Positions 42,618-52,454 of a stretch of DNA of 64,000 nucleotides are shown piece by piece. Every line of letters starts with the position of its first letter. Position 1 is the stretch's first letter. The notes beneath the pieces were generated by a model. That model saw nothing but the letters and a program-made list of their open reading frames with translations, did no database searches and was not told the origin of the DNA. Both the position numbers and the translations under genes were made by a program. Origin of the DNA: Schistocephalus solidus (taxonomy: Eukaryota > Platyhelminthes > Cestoda > Diphyllobothriidea > Diphyllobothriidae); NCBI GenBank assembly GCA_017591395.1, contig WEDG01000380.1, positions 1 to 64,000 of the forward strand, in the 5' to 3' direction.

Positions 42618-43190
42618 ATGACCAACGGATACCCTTGTAACTTCATCGAGCGCAGCAGGCAGGCCAAGCCAAGACAAAATCTGGTGACAGAACAGCTAAA
42701 AGTCTGGTGTGCGCTGCCATACATTGACGGCGTCTCTGAGGCAGATTCTCGCCTCTTCAGACCGCTGGGGATCGGAACCACCCATTGTCCAGATTCAACA
42801 ATTCGGAATCTAGCCATGAGACCGAAAGCCTCCTTTCCACGAGGTGAGACGACACACGTAATCTACCGGATCCAATGTGACTCCTGTGAAGTTAACTACG
42901 TAGGAGAGACGGGTAAGCGATTGCAGACCCGTGTTACCGAACACGTTCGGGAACTGAGGAGAATGGACCCATTGTCCCTGGTGGTGGAACACTGTGCAAA
43001 CTCTGGGCACACGTTCGCCTTCCAAAACGCCGAAATCCTGGGTCGAGGAAATGACCGCGTAACCAGGGAAACAATTGAAGCCTGCCACACGGAGCCTACG
43101 TCGATCAACCGTTGTGTTGCCCTTCCGGCAGCCTACAAGGCCCTCCGGGCGCAGCTCATCGAACGTAAGAGCAAATATGAAATTAGGTGA
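42618..43190 (+). CDS. Penelope GIY-YIG endonuclease domain
   Basis: This is a 190-codon open frame. Around residues 79-105 lies the nuclease core: THVIYRIQCDSCEVNYVGET, where V-I-Y and Y-V-G are the GIY and YIG strands with the PLE-typical C-x2-C between them, then GKRLQTRVTEHVRELRRMD with the catalytic Arg and His. Later HCANSGHTFAFQNAEILGRG and RETIEACHTEPTSINR supply the conserved Glu and the end of the fold. The domain nicks DNA for PLE insertion. It is joined upstream to RT in related elements; here the RT frame ends at 42602, sixteen bases before. It is one of the best preserved retroelement domains of the window. Confidence 0.75.
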   Translation: MTNGYPCNFIERSRQAKPRQNLVTEQLKVWCALPYIDGVSEADSRLFRPLGIGTTHCPDSTIRNLAMRPKASFPRGETTHVIYRIQCDSCEVNYVGETGKRLQTRVTEHVRELRRMDPLSLVVEHCANSGHTFAFQNAEILGRGNDRVTRETIEACHTEPTSINRCVALPAAYKALRAQLIERKSKYEIR

Positions 43191-43583
43191 AATGTGAATC
43201 CAACCACGATAGAACCTAGGACGGGGTGCACGTAACCACGCCACAACCCGGGTCCGACGAAGGCGCAGTCATCAAAACTGCCACATCAACCACTACTCAA
43301 CAGAAATGCAGTCAAAAGGACACAAACAGGACTAGCAACCCAGGTCGCCAATTAAGTTCAAATATCAAACGCCGCCCCTTGATGAGAGCCATGCCAACTG
43401 ACAACGATTACCCTCACTCTCCATCGTCCGAGTGAGTACAGACATGCTCCTTGTGTATATGCGGGCAATGAGCGTCAAAGCCAATTAAGGACTCCCAACT
43501 CCCCGACCCATCCTCCATACAGTGTTCACTGTTAATTTTAACCCGTTCCATCAACGCTATGTTAAAAAAGGACTTTCACCCAC
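43191..43583. other. PLE 3' flank, no gene seen
   Basis: This segment follows the PLE frame up to the dispersed TATA-bearing repeat. It contains short A/C-rich stretches but no recognised domain. It could be PLE 3'UTR. Confidence 0.35.
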
Positions 43584-43690
43584 TATAAATACTGTAAGAC
43601 GCGGTACGAAACTCACCTCCGATGACGGAAGCTTGAATGCTGTCGTCCCTGAGATCACCTTTTCTTCTCATTTATGTCCAGGAACGCCCA
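43584..43690 (+). repeat. Third copy of the TATA-bearing arm
   Basis: TATAAATACTGTAAGACGCGG, then ACTCACCTCCGATGACGGAAGC and CCCTGAGATCACC, continue to CTCATTTATGTCCAGG. These blocks match the inverted-repeat arm and following bases at 36029-36145. Confidence 0.6.
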
Positions 43691-43710
43691 TTTTCGCGTC
43701 TGTTGACAAT

Positions 43711-43727
43711 ATATATATATATATATG
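43711..43727 (+). repeat. (AT)n microsatellite at SINE tail
   Basis: About eight AT units. They lie at the 3' end of the minus-strand SINE at 43728-43895. Confidence 0.7.
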
Positions 43728-43895
43728 ATAAAATGGAACCGACAAAGACAAGGGAGACCGGAATGGCCATTTCTGGCTTATTAGCCGTCATCAGCCAGTC
43801 ATACCCAATCCCAAGTGTGGCACACCTGAGATTCGAACCCGCAACCTTTGGTATTTGAGTCAAACGCTCTACCATTGAGCCACGGGCTCGTTGTT
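43728..43895 (-). repeat. tRNA-derived SINE, best copy
   Basis: The minus strand gives an A box (GTGGCTCAATGGTAGAGCG), a B box (GGGTTCGAATCTC), then a body with TTGGGTATGACTGGCTGATG, CCAGAAATGGCCATTCC and CTCCCTTGTCTTTGTCGG, ending in the AT repeat. Related bodies occur at 44035-44130, 44315-44440, 45925-46055 (all minus) and 50385-50530 (plus). The tRNA part is pol III promoter-like. The CTGATGA...GAAA stretch (43770-43794) resembles a hammerhead core. Confidence 0.7.
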
Positions 43896-44034
43896 TTGTC
43901 GGTTGCGATCGGGAATATTATGATAGTGGGCGGCTCACCGATCTGCTTAAGGAACATGTATTTCCGTTTTGCCCTGGAGCCGACATCAAAGCCCTCGCAA
44001 GCGGTCGCACAGCGACGTGTAGCGTATGTTGCTT

Positions 44035-44130
44035 AGGTTGAACCGACAAACACAAGGGAGACTCGAATGGTCATTTTTGGCTTATTAGCCGTCATCAGTC
44101 AGTCATACCCAATCCGAAGTGAGGACGACC
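44035..44130 (-). repeat. SINE body fragment
   Basis: The minus strand carries the conserved body GGGTATGACTGACTGATGAC, the GGCTAATAAGCC hairpin and the CTCCCTTGTGTTTGTCGG end. The tRNA part is missing. In the GAAA core block the G is replaced by A. Confidence 0.6.
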
Positions 44131-44314
44131 TGGGATCCGCCTCTTTTCCAGCTTCTGGGCATGCATAGTTGCATTCCTTCATGAAATACCTCAGTAAAGG
44201 GCAAGATGGGAATGAGAATTTAACTCTTGAAACAAAGCTTGGGGTCTGGCTGCCACCCAGGCAGTCGCTCTGCGAAGAGAACTCAAACAGTGCGGAGCAT
44301 CATCCATAGATAGC

Positions 44315-44440
44315 GGGAGCACAGAAATGGCTAGCTCTAGTTTATTAGCCACAGTCGCAAGAGAGGGAGCAAGGGAGGTTTGAACCGCCCTGACCACATG
44401 TGATAGAGTATTACTCTCTGCTAGTTAGACCATCAGTTGC
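44315..44440 (-). repeat. Diverged SINE copy
   Basis: The minus strand has a tRNA-like GATGGTCTAACTAGCAGAG, a B box GGTTCAAACC, then GGCTAATAAACTAGAGCTAG and CATTTCTGTGCTCCC, matching the order of SINE blocks with many changes. Confidence 0.5.
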
Positions 44441-44652
44441 GAATCACATAATAGTGAAATTCACCGTTCGATTTTAATTCCAGGCCGGAAACGGGAATTT
44501 CCGCTTTGTCTTGGAATTATTGTTGTAGAACCCATCCAGTTCCTAATGCGCCTGTGAGCCGCTAATCATCCAAAGTAATTAATTACCCAACTTCTCCAAG
44601 GCTCGTACAAGCCTCTTGTTAAGGTACACGCACATCTGTGCGTTTTTAATTC

Positions 44653-44823
44653 ATGTCAAGCAAGCATGACCGTCAACAAGGCCACTGTTTTGTTTGCGCC
44701 AAACCTGGCAAGCGAATAGATGATCGATGTGCCTACTGTCAAGGTCATTGGTTGAATGTCACGGTCCCTACCTCAGATGGGAAATCCGGCATTCTGATTG
44801 GCTCACGATCCTCACGCGGTTGA
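44653..44823 (+). CDS. Small ORF with C-x2-C-x10-C-x2-C motif
   Basis: The 56-residue frame starts at ATG 44653 and stops with TGA at 44821-44823. It has HCFVCAKPG (Cys12, Cys15) and RCAYCQGHW (Cys26, Cys29), a spacing that could bind zinc as a small ribbon or knuckle. No family is recognised. It is short and sits among SINE debris, so it may be chance or a remnant of a zinc-knuckle protein. There are no splice or promoter signals to support it. Confidence 0.25.
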   Translation: MSSKHDRQQGHCFVCAKPGKRIDDRCAYCQGHWLNVTVPTSDGKSGILIGSRSSRG

Positions 44824-45924
44824 CATTGAAGTGATGTCCTTGCAAGAACAAGCGATGAGCCGGTAGTGAATTCACGCTTTTACGCCTGACAGACTGTCTA
44901 TTGTTAGGCATACTTATCTTGGCATGTTTACCGGTCTCAGGAACGTAACTGGTTTGGTCACAATTGCGCTTCATTAGTAGATGGAGCTGTATTTTGACCA
45001 CTTGGTAGTTGGTCCTTTGAATACATGTAATGCTGGCAGACTGTGAATTCTAGCCTTTGTAGGATTTCGCTCCAAAGTTCACCGAGCAGACAGTTGAAGA
45101 TCAGGTATCACGAACATGCTCATAATACCCACGTTTACCGTACCTTTAGTCGGCAGGACACCCATTCTATCGGTGTTCCATCCTCTGAGTTCTCCTACTA
45201 TCCGCATTCAAATGGGCTGCCAACCCCAGTTCCTTCTGCACATTTACGAAGTCGGCGTCAAACGGCAAGTCCTAGCTCAGTATGTTTGGTGCACGTCAAT
45301 GTTATGCTTATTCGGACGTCAACCCGCCTCGAGAATATGACATTTTGTACTTTCATAATCATTCGCGTCATCTAACACAGTAAACGGGAGGAGTCACCTA
45401 TGAATGGCCGATAAATGTTGGCGCTAACTAAGTGATACCTACGCTTTCCACCTATGTATGAGGGAAAACGTACGTAATCAAGTGCGTGTAGTATTCCTAG
45501 TGAATATGTAGTGCCTAAGCACTCTAACCACCACAATAAGAGAGCTCAGTGCTGTTTAGGAAGGGAATGTGGAAGACAATATCAGGAGGAATTTATTCTG
45601 TATAGAAGCTTAATGACCGTCTGGGATCTTGACACGCAGACGATTCTTGACATGTTGATACCTCTCTGCGGGGCTGATGTGGATGTTAGCATTCGCCTCA
45701 CCGGATAGCTACTCAGTGTCAACTGGCTGAATTTGCTGGATGCATCCCAAGTATGTGAGCAGCTGTCGTTGGGCACTCCAGAGACCTAATGCACACTTGT
45801 TCCAAGAGTGCGAAAGCGGCTATAATTTGCTTCCCAGTGTGATTCATGTCAGATGGACTGTAGATCCCTGAGAGTGGACACTCATAAAGGAGATTACTCA
45901 GGCAGTAAATATCAGGGGTTTGAT
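44824..45924. other. No gene seen
   Basis: Mixed-composition sequence between SINE copies. Open frames of 60-110 codons occur on both strands without recognisable motifs. Confidence 0.4.
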
Positions 45925-46055
45925 GGCCCACTGATGGTTTATTAGCGCCATCGGCCAGCTATACCCAAATCCAAGTTTGCATGACCAGAGATTCAAATCT
46001 AGAGTGTTTGGTTATTAAGCATTTCTAAGTTCAGCACTCTATCTTTGACCTACGT
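45925..46055 (-). repeat. Decayed SINE copy
   Basis: The minus strand gives a B box-like AGATTTGAATCTC, then TTGGATTTGGGTATAGCTGG and GGCGCTAATAAACCATCAG, parallel to the body of the copy at 43728-43895. The CTGATGA block is changed to CCGATGG. Confidence 0.55.
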
Positions 46056-46084
46056 GCACATTTTACCTGAAAATAATTTATATG

Positions 46085-46138
46085 TCCCGGGTATAAATGA
46101 GACGAGAAGGTGATCATGGAAACGATGGACTTCATTTC
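46085..46138 (-). repeat. Partial fourth copy of the dispersed arm
   Basis: The minus strand reads CCATCGTTTCCATGATCACC then TTCTCGTCTCATTTATACCC, matching the end of the arm at 43620-43680. Confidence 0.45.
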
Positions 46139-46479
46139 AGGACATTTCAAAAGTATATAGGCTTCCGTGGTCTCATTTAGCACAACGATGGGAAACTTTT
46201 GCCATTGGCTATCTCCCAAGTGTGCGGAAACCGGGGCCTCATAGGGATATTTCAACAACCAAATGGTGCCGAAAAGTTTGTCCCAAAAACCGCTGGGGAA
46301 CATATTGTTGGCGAAGCAATGGATGAGGCACGCAGTATTCAAACGACCAGGGTACCAGTTTGATGTTGCAATTTGGACTAAGCAGGTACCGTGGAGTCTT
46401 GGGTTAGATTTTTGTCGTGTTTGGAGATCGATTGCAAGAATGCCGTGACAATGCTGCATCGAATGAACGAAAAATAAAC

Positions 46480-47200
46480 AAGAGAACTTGACTCTACTCC
46501 AGCTAAAAAGGTTAATTGATAAATACCAAAAAGGCTATTCGGTCGCATTAGGAAACAGCCAGACGCTGGTCCAAAATATATCCTCCAAGCAACTGACGCC
46601 GGAGCAGATTTGACCATTGAAGCACTAACACATACAAATGCCTCGGACAACTACCCATTTTACCTCGTGGATGTCATTGAGCTAGTCAGCAAACACCTTC
46701 AGGACACTGCCGGAACAAATATCCTCATTTATGAACAACTTTACCCCTTGGTGATGACAACCAAACCACACTTACTCATTCCCAGAGTGAAGTAGGCTGT
46801 CCTCAGAACATCGAAGACTGCCAGGAGCGTCATGGTATTACTAGCAGACACGGGTATTCCACAGTTGGGATTGGGAGGAAGGCCTCTGCTCGGCTCAGCG
46901 ACCGTCAGGTTTGATGAGTGTTTGATGAGGAAGCTGATGACACTAATCATCACAATGTCTCTCATCGTGTGCAGTGCAGTTCCTGCGTGGCAAATTGCTT
47001 TCGAGAAGTCAGTAGGCGACTGCAGACACGTATGATTGAAAGCACAGAGCCATTGAGAAAAAATGGATCGGATCTTGCCATTTGAGGTAAATCGAGCAGC
47101 CTCGGGGCACCCCTTCGCTTTCCAAGAAACTGAACTTCTGGACCGAAGGTGCAGGCAAACTCGGACTGTGTAAGGATTTGAGCTGGCATTGACGCAGGTC
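46480..47200 (+). mobile_element. Penelope-like element, internally deleted
   Basis: 46560-46795 has SSKQLTPEQI followed by a frame reading EALTHTNASDNYPFYLVDVI, parallel to the N-terminal region of the PLE at 41040. Then, with RT missing, 46830-47200 shows decayed GIY-YIG sequence: SHRVQCSSCVANCF, the RRLQTRMIESTEPLRK stretch and an ETE...DRRCRQTRTV block. The reading is fragmentary. Opposite-strand frames (up to 156 codons) are shadows. Confidence 0.6.
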
Positions 47201-47544
47201 ATTTATTAACGCTGATGAGGGGAATCGCAGGACAGAAATGAGCAGAGACGTTGGTGCTAACATAGCGTCTATCAGCCACACGCGTGAAGACGATTCCATA
47301 TGGTGTAAAAAAACTAGATACAAGAGTCTAGGACAATAAATAGGGAAAATAAAGATGGGAACGAAGGGCTTTGTATTTCCTAAGCTGATATCCGATAAAA
47401 CAACAGGAAGGCGTTTGCCCTCATGACATCTCGTGATCCAATACGCAGCCCTGGCTTTCATAATGAAGAAGTAGTGCACTGGAAGCTGACGCCCGTGTAA
47501 TCTTAAGGTTTATTGACAGTTTGGCTGTCGGTGCTGACGACGTC
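47201..47544. other. No gene seen
   Basis: Sequence between the deleted PLE and a minus-strand ZF-LINE 3'UTR. A CTGATGAGGGG stretch near 47212 was noticed but does not fold as a hammerhead. Confidence 0.35.
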
Positions 47545-48080
47545 CACCGTGTGCCCCTCATGAGCGGTGGACGCAGGGGTGGCCACATGCCCGTGAATAG
47601 GTTTGAGTGGTAATAGCCTTGCACAGCACTCACCGCACTCTCTGCCCTGGTATACTGATAGGGTCCAGAAGACCGGAGGCGGGATCGAGGTCAGTTTGGC
47701 TGACGTAGTGTGAATACGAGGCGCGCCATCAAACCCCCATGTTCTGCCCACAAATGACCATTATTTCGTTCAATAATAAAGGGGGTGGCTTGAAACACAA
47801 CTGAGTCGAAGTCGCGTGGAAACCACAATAAGAAGCAGCCATCGCAATCTCGCTCTCAGTCCACCATTCAACCACTCCATACAACTACATACTGGCCTGA
47901 CTGCGTGGTCCGAATTATCCTGTCACTTGGCAACCTTCCAAAACACAGCTTTTAGTGCACTTTGGTAGTCTCAAACGCGTCACCTTGTTTATATTGAGAA
48001 AAATGCGGTGAAAATCCACCTCAACGTCTCTGCTCTTCCCCGTGTACCCTTCAATAGGCGGAGCCGGTTAACCAGCTGAT
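47545..48080 (-). repeat. Stand-alone ZF-LINE 3'UTR copy
   Basis: The minus strand begins near 48010 with CTCAATATAAACAAGGTGAC, passes AAAAGCTGTGTTTTGGAAGG, and ends with CACACGGTGGACGTCGTC near 47550. This is the block order of the family 3'UTR. ORF2 is absent, as in a strongly 5'-truncated insertion. Confidence 0.6.
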
Positions 48081-48344
48081 GCTAAGATTGGGAGAGATGC
48101 GGAAGAGATCTAAAAATATCCCGGCTGTGCATGCCACGCACGACCCGCCCCCACAAAACGCACCGAAGTTTTACAAAAAGGGGTAGCCTGCTTGAATCTC
48201 ACATGCGTAAGTATGCTTTTGAAGCCAAATGCAGAAGGAGTCAAAAGCAAGATTTCTGTTTGGGTGAGAGGCCCTTGTGGTGAGGCTGTCGAAGTCGTGG
48301 GGTCGACAACACGAAGGTTTCCCAAATAAGAAGTCAGGGAAGAC
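48081..48344. other. No gene seen
   Basis: Sequence between a ZF-LINE 3'UTR and a Gypsy LTR. No recognisable domain was found. Part of it may belong to the LTR, whose outer edge is unclear. Confidence 0.3.
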
Positions 48345-48683
48345 CGATTAGGTAGGACAAGCTTTTACTGAGGCAAAGAGCTTACAAAGAGTTCTGCAAG
48401 CAGCTGCCGCTAGAGGTCTCCTCAGGCTAGTTGCTGTTCTTGTTCTCTGTCCGCTGTTGAGGCCACTTGATCCCCGTGCGTCATTTGTCGCCTGCAGCCA
48501 ATCAGCGAAATGACACACGTTTATTGGTTTCGAGCACTCGCGAGGATGGTGCCGAGTCCCAGTAGGAATGTAAGACAGACTGTGTGAGTCAGCGTCTGCG
48601 CCGGCCATCCCGTGAGCCGACTGCCTCGACAAAGAGCGGTGAACTAAGCGGCGCGCGTGGGAACGGACTTCCACATTACCACA
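48345..48683 (-). repeat. Gypsy 3' LTR
   Basis: On the minus strand it begins TGTGGTAATGTGG (48683). It contains CCAATAAACGTG (a polyadenylation signal, about 48515-48525), the CATTTCGCTGATTGGCTGC block, and AGGAGACCTCTAGCGGCAGC. The other LTR has the same blocks in order. The outer end is uncertain. Confidence 0.6.
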
Positions 48684-48826
48684 GACTAGACCGAAGGCGG
48701 CGTGTAGCGACGCTGAAGGCATGGTTCATAGCTAAAAAACAGGAGTAACAAAACGGTCAGGAAAATGTGTATTGCGTCCATTGTGGGTTGTGTATACAGG
48801 GGGCACATGGAAAGAGTGAGTGTGGG

Positions 48827-50044
48827 TTACAGCTTGAAGGGTGTATCTGAGGAGAAGGAAGTTGCAGTTGAGGGATGCGGACTTAGAGTAAGAGGACGTA
48901 TGCGGGACGGATGGATAGAGGGTGGAGGAGGTGGAGGACCACAGGGCTTGTCCGGTGGAGTGTCCGAGACAGCAGCTTTGAGAAGGTTCGCGCTCACGAC
49001 CTCATTACGAGTTCCGCGTTGGATGCGGAAGGTCTTCATCGATCGAGAGACAGTCCGGAATGGGCCGTCGTATGAGATTTCCAATGGCCGGCGCACTCGC
49101 TCTCATCGGAGATGGACGAGAGAGCAGTTTGCCAGGTCTTTCTCAATATAAGACTCGGAGACTGATGGCCTGGGAGGAACAGGGGAGAGAGTCCGCATGA
49201 ATTGCCGGAGGCGGCGCAGGAGGTTGCTAGGATCCTCCACCTTACCAAAAAAACTTGGCGAGATCATCTCACCAGGAAGTCGGACGGTGGCGCCGAACAC
49301 GAGTTCAGCAGTGGAACAATCAAGGTTCGACTTGAGAGCGGAGCGGATGTGCAACAGGACCAGGTGGAGATGGGCCGTCCAATTCTCCTTATCGTCCGCG
49401 GCGCGTAGGAGTCCTTCAGTTGGTGGTGGAACCGCTCGACCATCCTGTTGGCAGTCGGGTGAAAGGCTGTCGTGCGAATGCGAGTAAAGCCTAAGAAGGA
49501 GAGGAGAGACTGAAAAAGGTTAGATTCGACCTGGGCACAGCGATCAGTTGTGATAGTGGAGGGTGCATTGAAAATAGCAACACAACGACTGAAGAAAGCT
49601 TTGACCACTGTTGAGGCACTGACATCAGTTAGAGGGATGGCTACTGGCCACCGGGTTGAATCGATTCACACGAGTGAAGAGATAGGAACAATCATTAGAT
49701 AGAGGCAAGGGGCCTACAATGTCGAGGTGAACGTGGCAGAATCTTGCACTAGGGCCAGGGAAAATGCCGATAGGGCCCTGTTGTGCCCCTGGACCTTGCT
49801 CAGTTTACAGGCTGGACAAGCCCGTGTCTAAGCTTTCAAGCCCATGTGCATCCAAGACCAGACGAAGCGGTCGGAAACCAGTTTGTCGGTAGCTCGACTC
49901 CCAGGGTGAGATAGGTTGTGCAGGGAGGAGAAAACTTAGCGTCAAAGAGATGTTTGCACAAATGGACAATGGGATGGAGTGGAGACGTCGCATAGAATGG
50001 TGCCGTTGCCAGTAGTCAGTGGTAGCTACTGGATTTGAAGTCAA
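48827..50044 (-). pseudogene. Gypsy integrase and pol C-terminus
   Basis: On the minus strand the zinc-binding N-terminus appears in one frame as SSLHNLSHPGSRATDKL, followed by ACPAC (H-x3-H and C-x2-C, 49806-49950). The catalytic core at 49608-49264 shows PSTITTDRCAQVESNLFQSL (second Asp) and TAFHPTANRMVERFHHQLKD (catalytic Glu). The next frame has LDCSTAELVFGATVRLPGEM (49320). The end segment at 49096 (PLEISYDGPFRTVSRSMKTF) is a GPF/Y-type tail followed by Pro/Ser-rich residues. Integrase would insert the cDNA. Frameshifts and stops make it inactive. Confidence 0.75.
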
Positions 50045-50099
50045 AAAATATCCCTGTCACAAGGTGAACTAATACGGCGTTGTTCAGCGGCCATCCCAG

Positions 50100-50294
50100 C
50101 AGCTGCCGTTAGAGGTCTCCTCAGGCCAGTTCGTCATTTGTCGCCTGCAGCCAATCAGCGAAATGATGCACGTTTATTGGTTTCGAGCACTCGCGAAGAT
50201 GATGCTGAGACTCGAGAAGTCCCAGAAGGAGTGAGCTGACTGCCTCGGCCAAGAGCGGCCAACTAAGCGGCGCGCGTGGGAACAGACTGCCACA
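50100..50294 (-). repeat. Gypsy 5' LTR (short)
   Basis: The minus strand starts TGTGGCAGTCTGTTCCC at 50294 and shares CACGCGCGCCGCTTAGTT, CCAATAAACGTGC and AGGAGACCTCTAACGGCAGC with the 3' LTR. It lacks the segment corresponding to 48428-48475 and is cut after AGCAGCTGC. Confidence 0.6.
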
Positions 50295-50384
50295 AGGCGT
50301 CGGCTTTTGTGTGGTGTATGTCCTGGTGATGAGATATGTGGTGACAAGGATTTTCCGGTGGTTTTCATGGCTGAATATATAACC

Positions 50385-50530
50385 GCTCAATGGTTCTAGC
50401 GTTGTATTTCTAATCAAAACGTCGCGGTTTTGAGCCTTGGGTGGGGCACCACTTGGGGTTGGGTATGACTGGCTGATGACGGCTCATATGCCAGAAATGG
50501 TCATTCCAATCTTCCTTGTATGTGTCGGAA
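50385..50530 (+). repeat. tRNA-derived SINE copy (plus strand)
   Basis: It has an A box-like GCTCAATGGTTCTAGCG, a degraded B box GGTTTTGAGCC, and the body TTGGGTATGACTGGCTGATG with a GGC...GCC hairpin and CCAGAAATGGTCATTCC. CTGATGA is at 50473-50479 and GAAA at 50494-50497. Confidence 0.6.
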
Positions 50531-50759
50531 TTGTTCATCTGCCTTTACGTATGATCGAGTTGGTCTGTGCGGCGACTGAATGTGCCTAGCAAGTTGGGGC
50601 AAATGTTTTGATGTATGTTATTGCCCCAGGGACTAGTTTGCCCATCTCTTAGCGGTGGCAGTGTTGACAAGACTGTTTGGGAGCAGCCGAGTCGGTTGCG
50701 ATGCGTTTGTCACGCTGATAAATAGGGATTTGGTGGTTCATGGTATGGGAGAATTTGCG

Positions 50760-51300
50760 GGTGTGCAAGGCGTATGTCGATATTGTGGTAAAGCTCGCTG
50801 TCATGGATACACATGTGGCCGGATGGTCCCAAGTGGCGAGTAAATGTGCGTGGGCAGTGTGGAGAACGAAGACGGATGTAGCAAGTGTACATTGGGGCTT
50901 CTGGCCTTGGCTTGTCGGTCATAGTGCGATGGCTTCGTAAGTGACCGATCAGGCCAGTACGTGAGATGAATGTGCGATAGCAATGAGGACTGTGTTGAAT
51001 CGAGTACACATTTCTGGTAGTGGTTGACAGGGCGTCGGTAGTGTTCTCATTGGTGGCAGTGGTGGGGGAGGTAGCAATCATTGTCATCGTGGAGGTTGTA
51101 GCAGCATTGATAACGGTAGCGCTGGTCGACAGCAGCAGCAGTACATAAGAGGTGTGAACACCGGTGACAGGGGTCGGCATCGTCGTGGACGCGGTGGGAG
51201 TTGGAGCAGGGTCGATGATGGAGGTGCTTGTGGAGGCGGCAGGTGCTGTTGGTAGGTTGTTGTTGAACTGGGTTCAGAGATGTTCGACGAGGCCATATGT
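50760..51300 (-). pseudogene. ZF-LINE zinc-finger array (copy 4)
   Basis: The minus strand has a Thr/Ala/Ser-rich linker (SATVINAATTSTMTMIATSP), finger 2 with altered residues (SPHCYRTFISRTGLIGHLRS, near 50985) and finger 3 (SPHCPRTFTRHLGPSGHMCI, near 50860). Some zinc-binding Cys are Ser, so the fingers could not fold normally. The layout matches the other copies. The upstream finger 1 region (about 51250-51320, NAHSVHIWPRRTS) is in another frame. Confidence 0.6.
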
Positions 51301-52454
51301 GCACGGAATGTGCGTTACCAGCATGGGCATATCGGAAGAGGTTGGGAGTTGGCATTACGGCGATTTGGTTCGCTTCACATATTTGCTCCATTCTTCACTG
51401 CTCAACTGCAGGCTGATCTGTCTTTGGCCAGGTCCTCTCAGATCTTCGACTTGGTTTATAAATGCTTGAGAAATTTCTTCGAGCTGTCCTTGTGTTTGTC
51501 CACCTGGTCGGCGCTGTGACGTCTCCTTAGAAGTTTCGTCGTCCATCCTCACAAGGTAACCGCTCCAAAGTAGTAACAGTCGCCATATCATTGCGGGGAT
51601 GTTGAGGATTCTGATCCGTTCTAAGACTTCCGTGTAGGAGATCCTGGCCTACCATGTCAGCTTTAGTATACTCCGCAAACAGCTGATTGGCTGAGTTTTC
51701 TAGATTGATTGACGTAGACATTCCAGCTCTCTACTCCATAGACGAGTTACGACATGATGACAGTTCTGTATTGTTAAAGATTTGTGTTGATACGGAGACC
51801 ATGACGATTCCACACTGAGCCCTGCAGTTGGTCGAAGGTCTGGCTGGCTTGGGAGGTCCGGTTGGCCACTTCCTTGAAGATTTTGTTGTTGCGTGAGAAT
51901 ATAATGCCAAAATAAGCAAATATTTCCACTGAGTGCCGATGAGCGTGACGTGAGGGTCGTTTTGTTCCCAGTCATGACGAAATGTCAGTAATGAAAGATG
52001 GCTGGTGTATGCTCGCCGTTTTATCCTTTTTTATAGTTGTCCCGAATTTGGCGCAGTTCGTAGCGAAAATGTCCCTGCCACGTTACAAATCTGGTTCCGT
52101 CGCGGTTTGTTGTGAGCAGTCATCTACGAAGAGCAGGTCATGGATAGTTATCGCGAATAGACGCGTTGGAGCCTGTATGCTCAGGCTATTTAGAATATGG
52201 TCTTCGATCCTGTAGACGATGCGGATCCCAGAGCCCTCATTATAGTAGGCATCCATTAACATACCAGGAAATAGGAGAATGAAGAGGGTGTGGCTGAATG
52301 CGTAGCCCGGATTCGCTCCATTAACTGCTACAAATGTTTCTCAAACTGTCTGATTGCCCTGACGTGCGCCCCCTCCCGTCATACAGCTGGCGCGCAATGT
52401 GCGTAAAACGCTCACGACAGCCGAATTTCTGTATGATTACGTAAAGAAGACGAA

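Larger units (their letters stand above)
41040..43190 (+). mobile_element. Penelope-like element (PLE)
   Basis: The order is N-terminal region (KPLTPEQMKVLGHKACFNTT, about 41335-41400), RT fingers and palm (41477-41926 and 42000-42300), RT C-terminus (42318-42600) and a GIY-YIG endonuclease (42618-43190). PLEs carry exactly this RT plus GIY-YIG pair and lack the APE endonuclease. The RT part has several stops; the endonuclease part is open. Confidence 0.8.
48345..50294 (-). mobile_element. Gypsy element remnant: LTR - integrase - LTR
   Basis: Two LTR pieces in the same orientation (48401-48683 and 50100-50294 are the shared parts) enclose a minus-strand integrase and pol C-terminus (48827-50044). 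Gag, protease, RT and RNase H are missing, so a deletion joined the 5' LTR to the integrase start. The LTR pieces differ by substitutions and a segment of about 50 bases, which points to an old insertion. Confidence 0.7.

Noticed and set aside
47209..47250. Hammerhead ribozyme after the deleted PLE (CTGATGAGGGG)
   Set aside because: No paired stem II ending in GAA and no stem III were found.
46741..47479. Minus-strand genes opposite the deleted PLE
   Set aside because: The frames mirror the plus-strand Penelope sequence and contain no recognisable motifs of their own.
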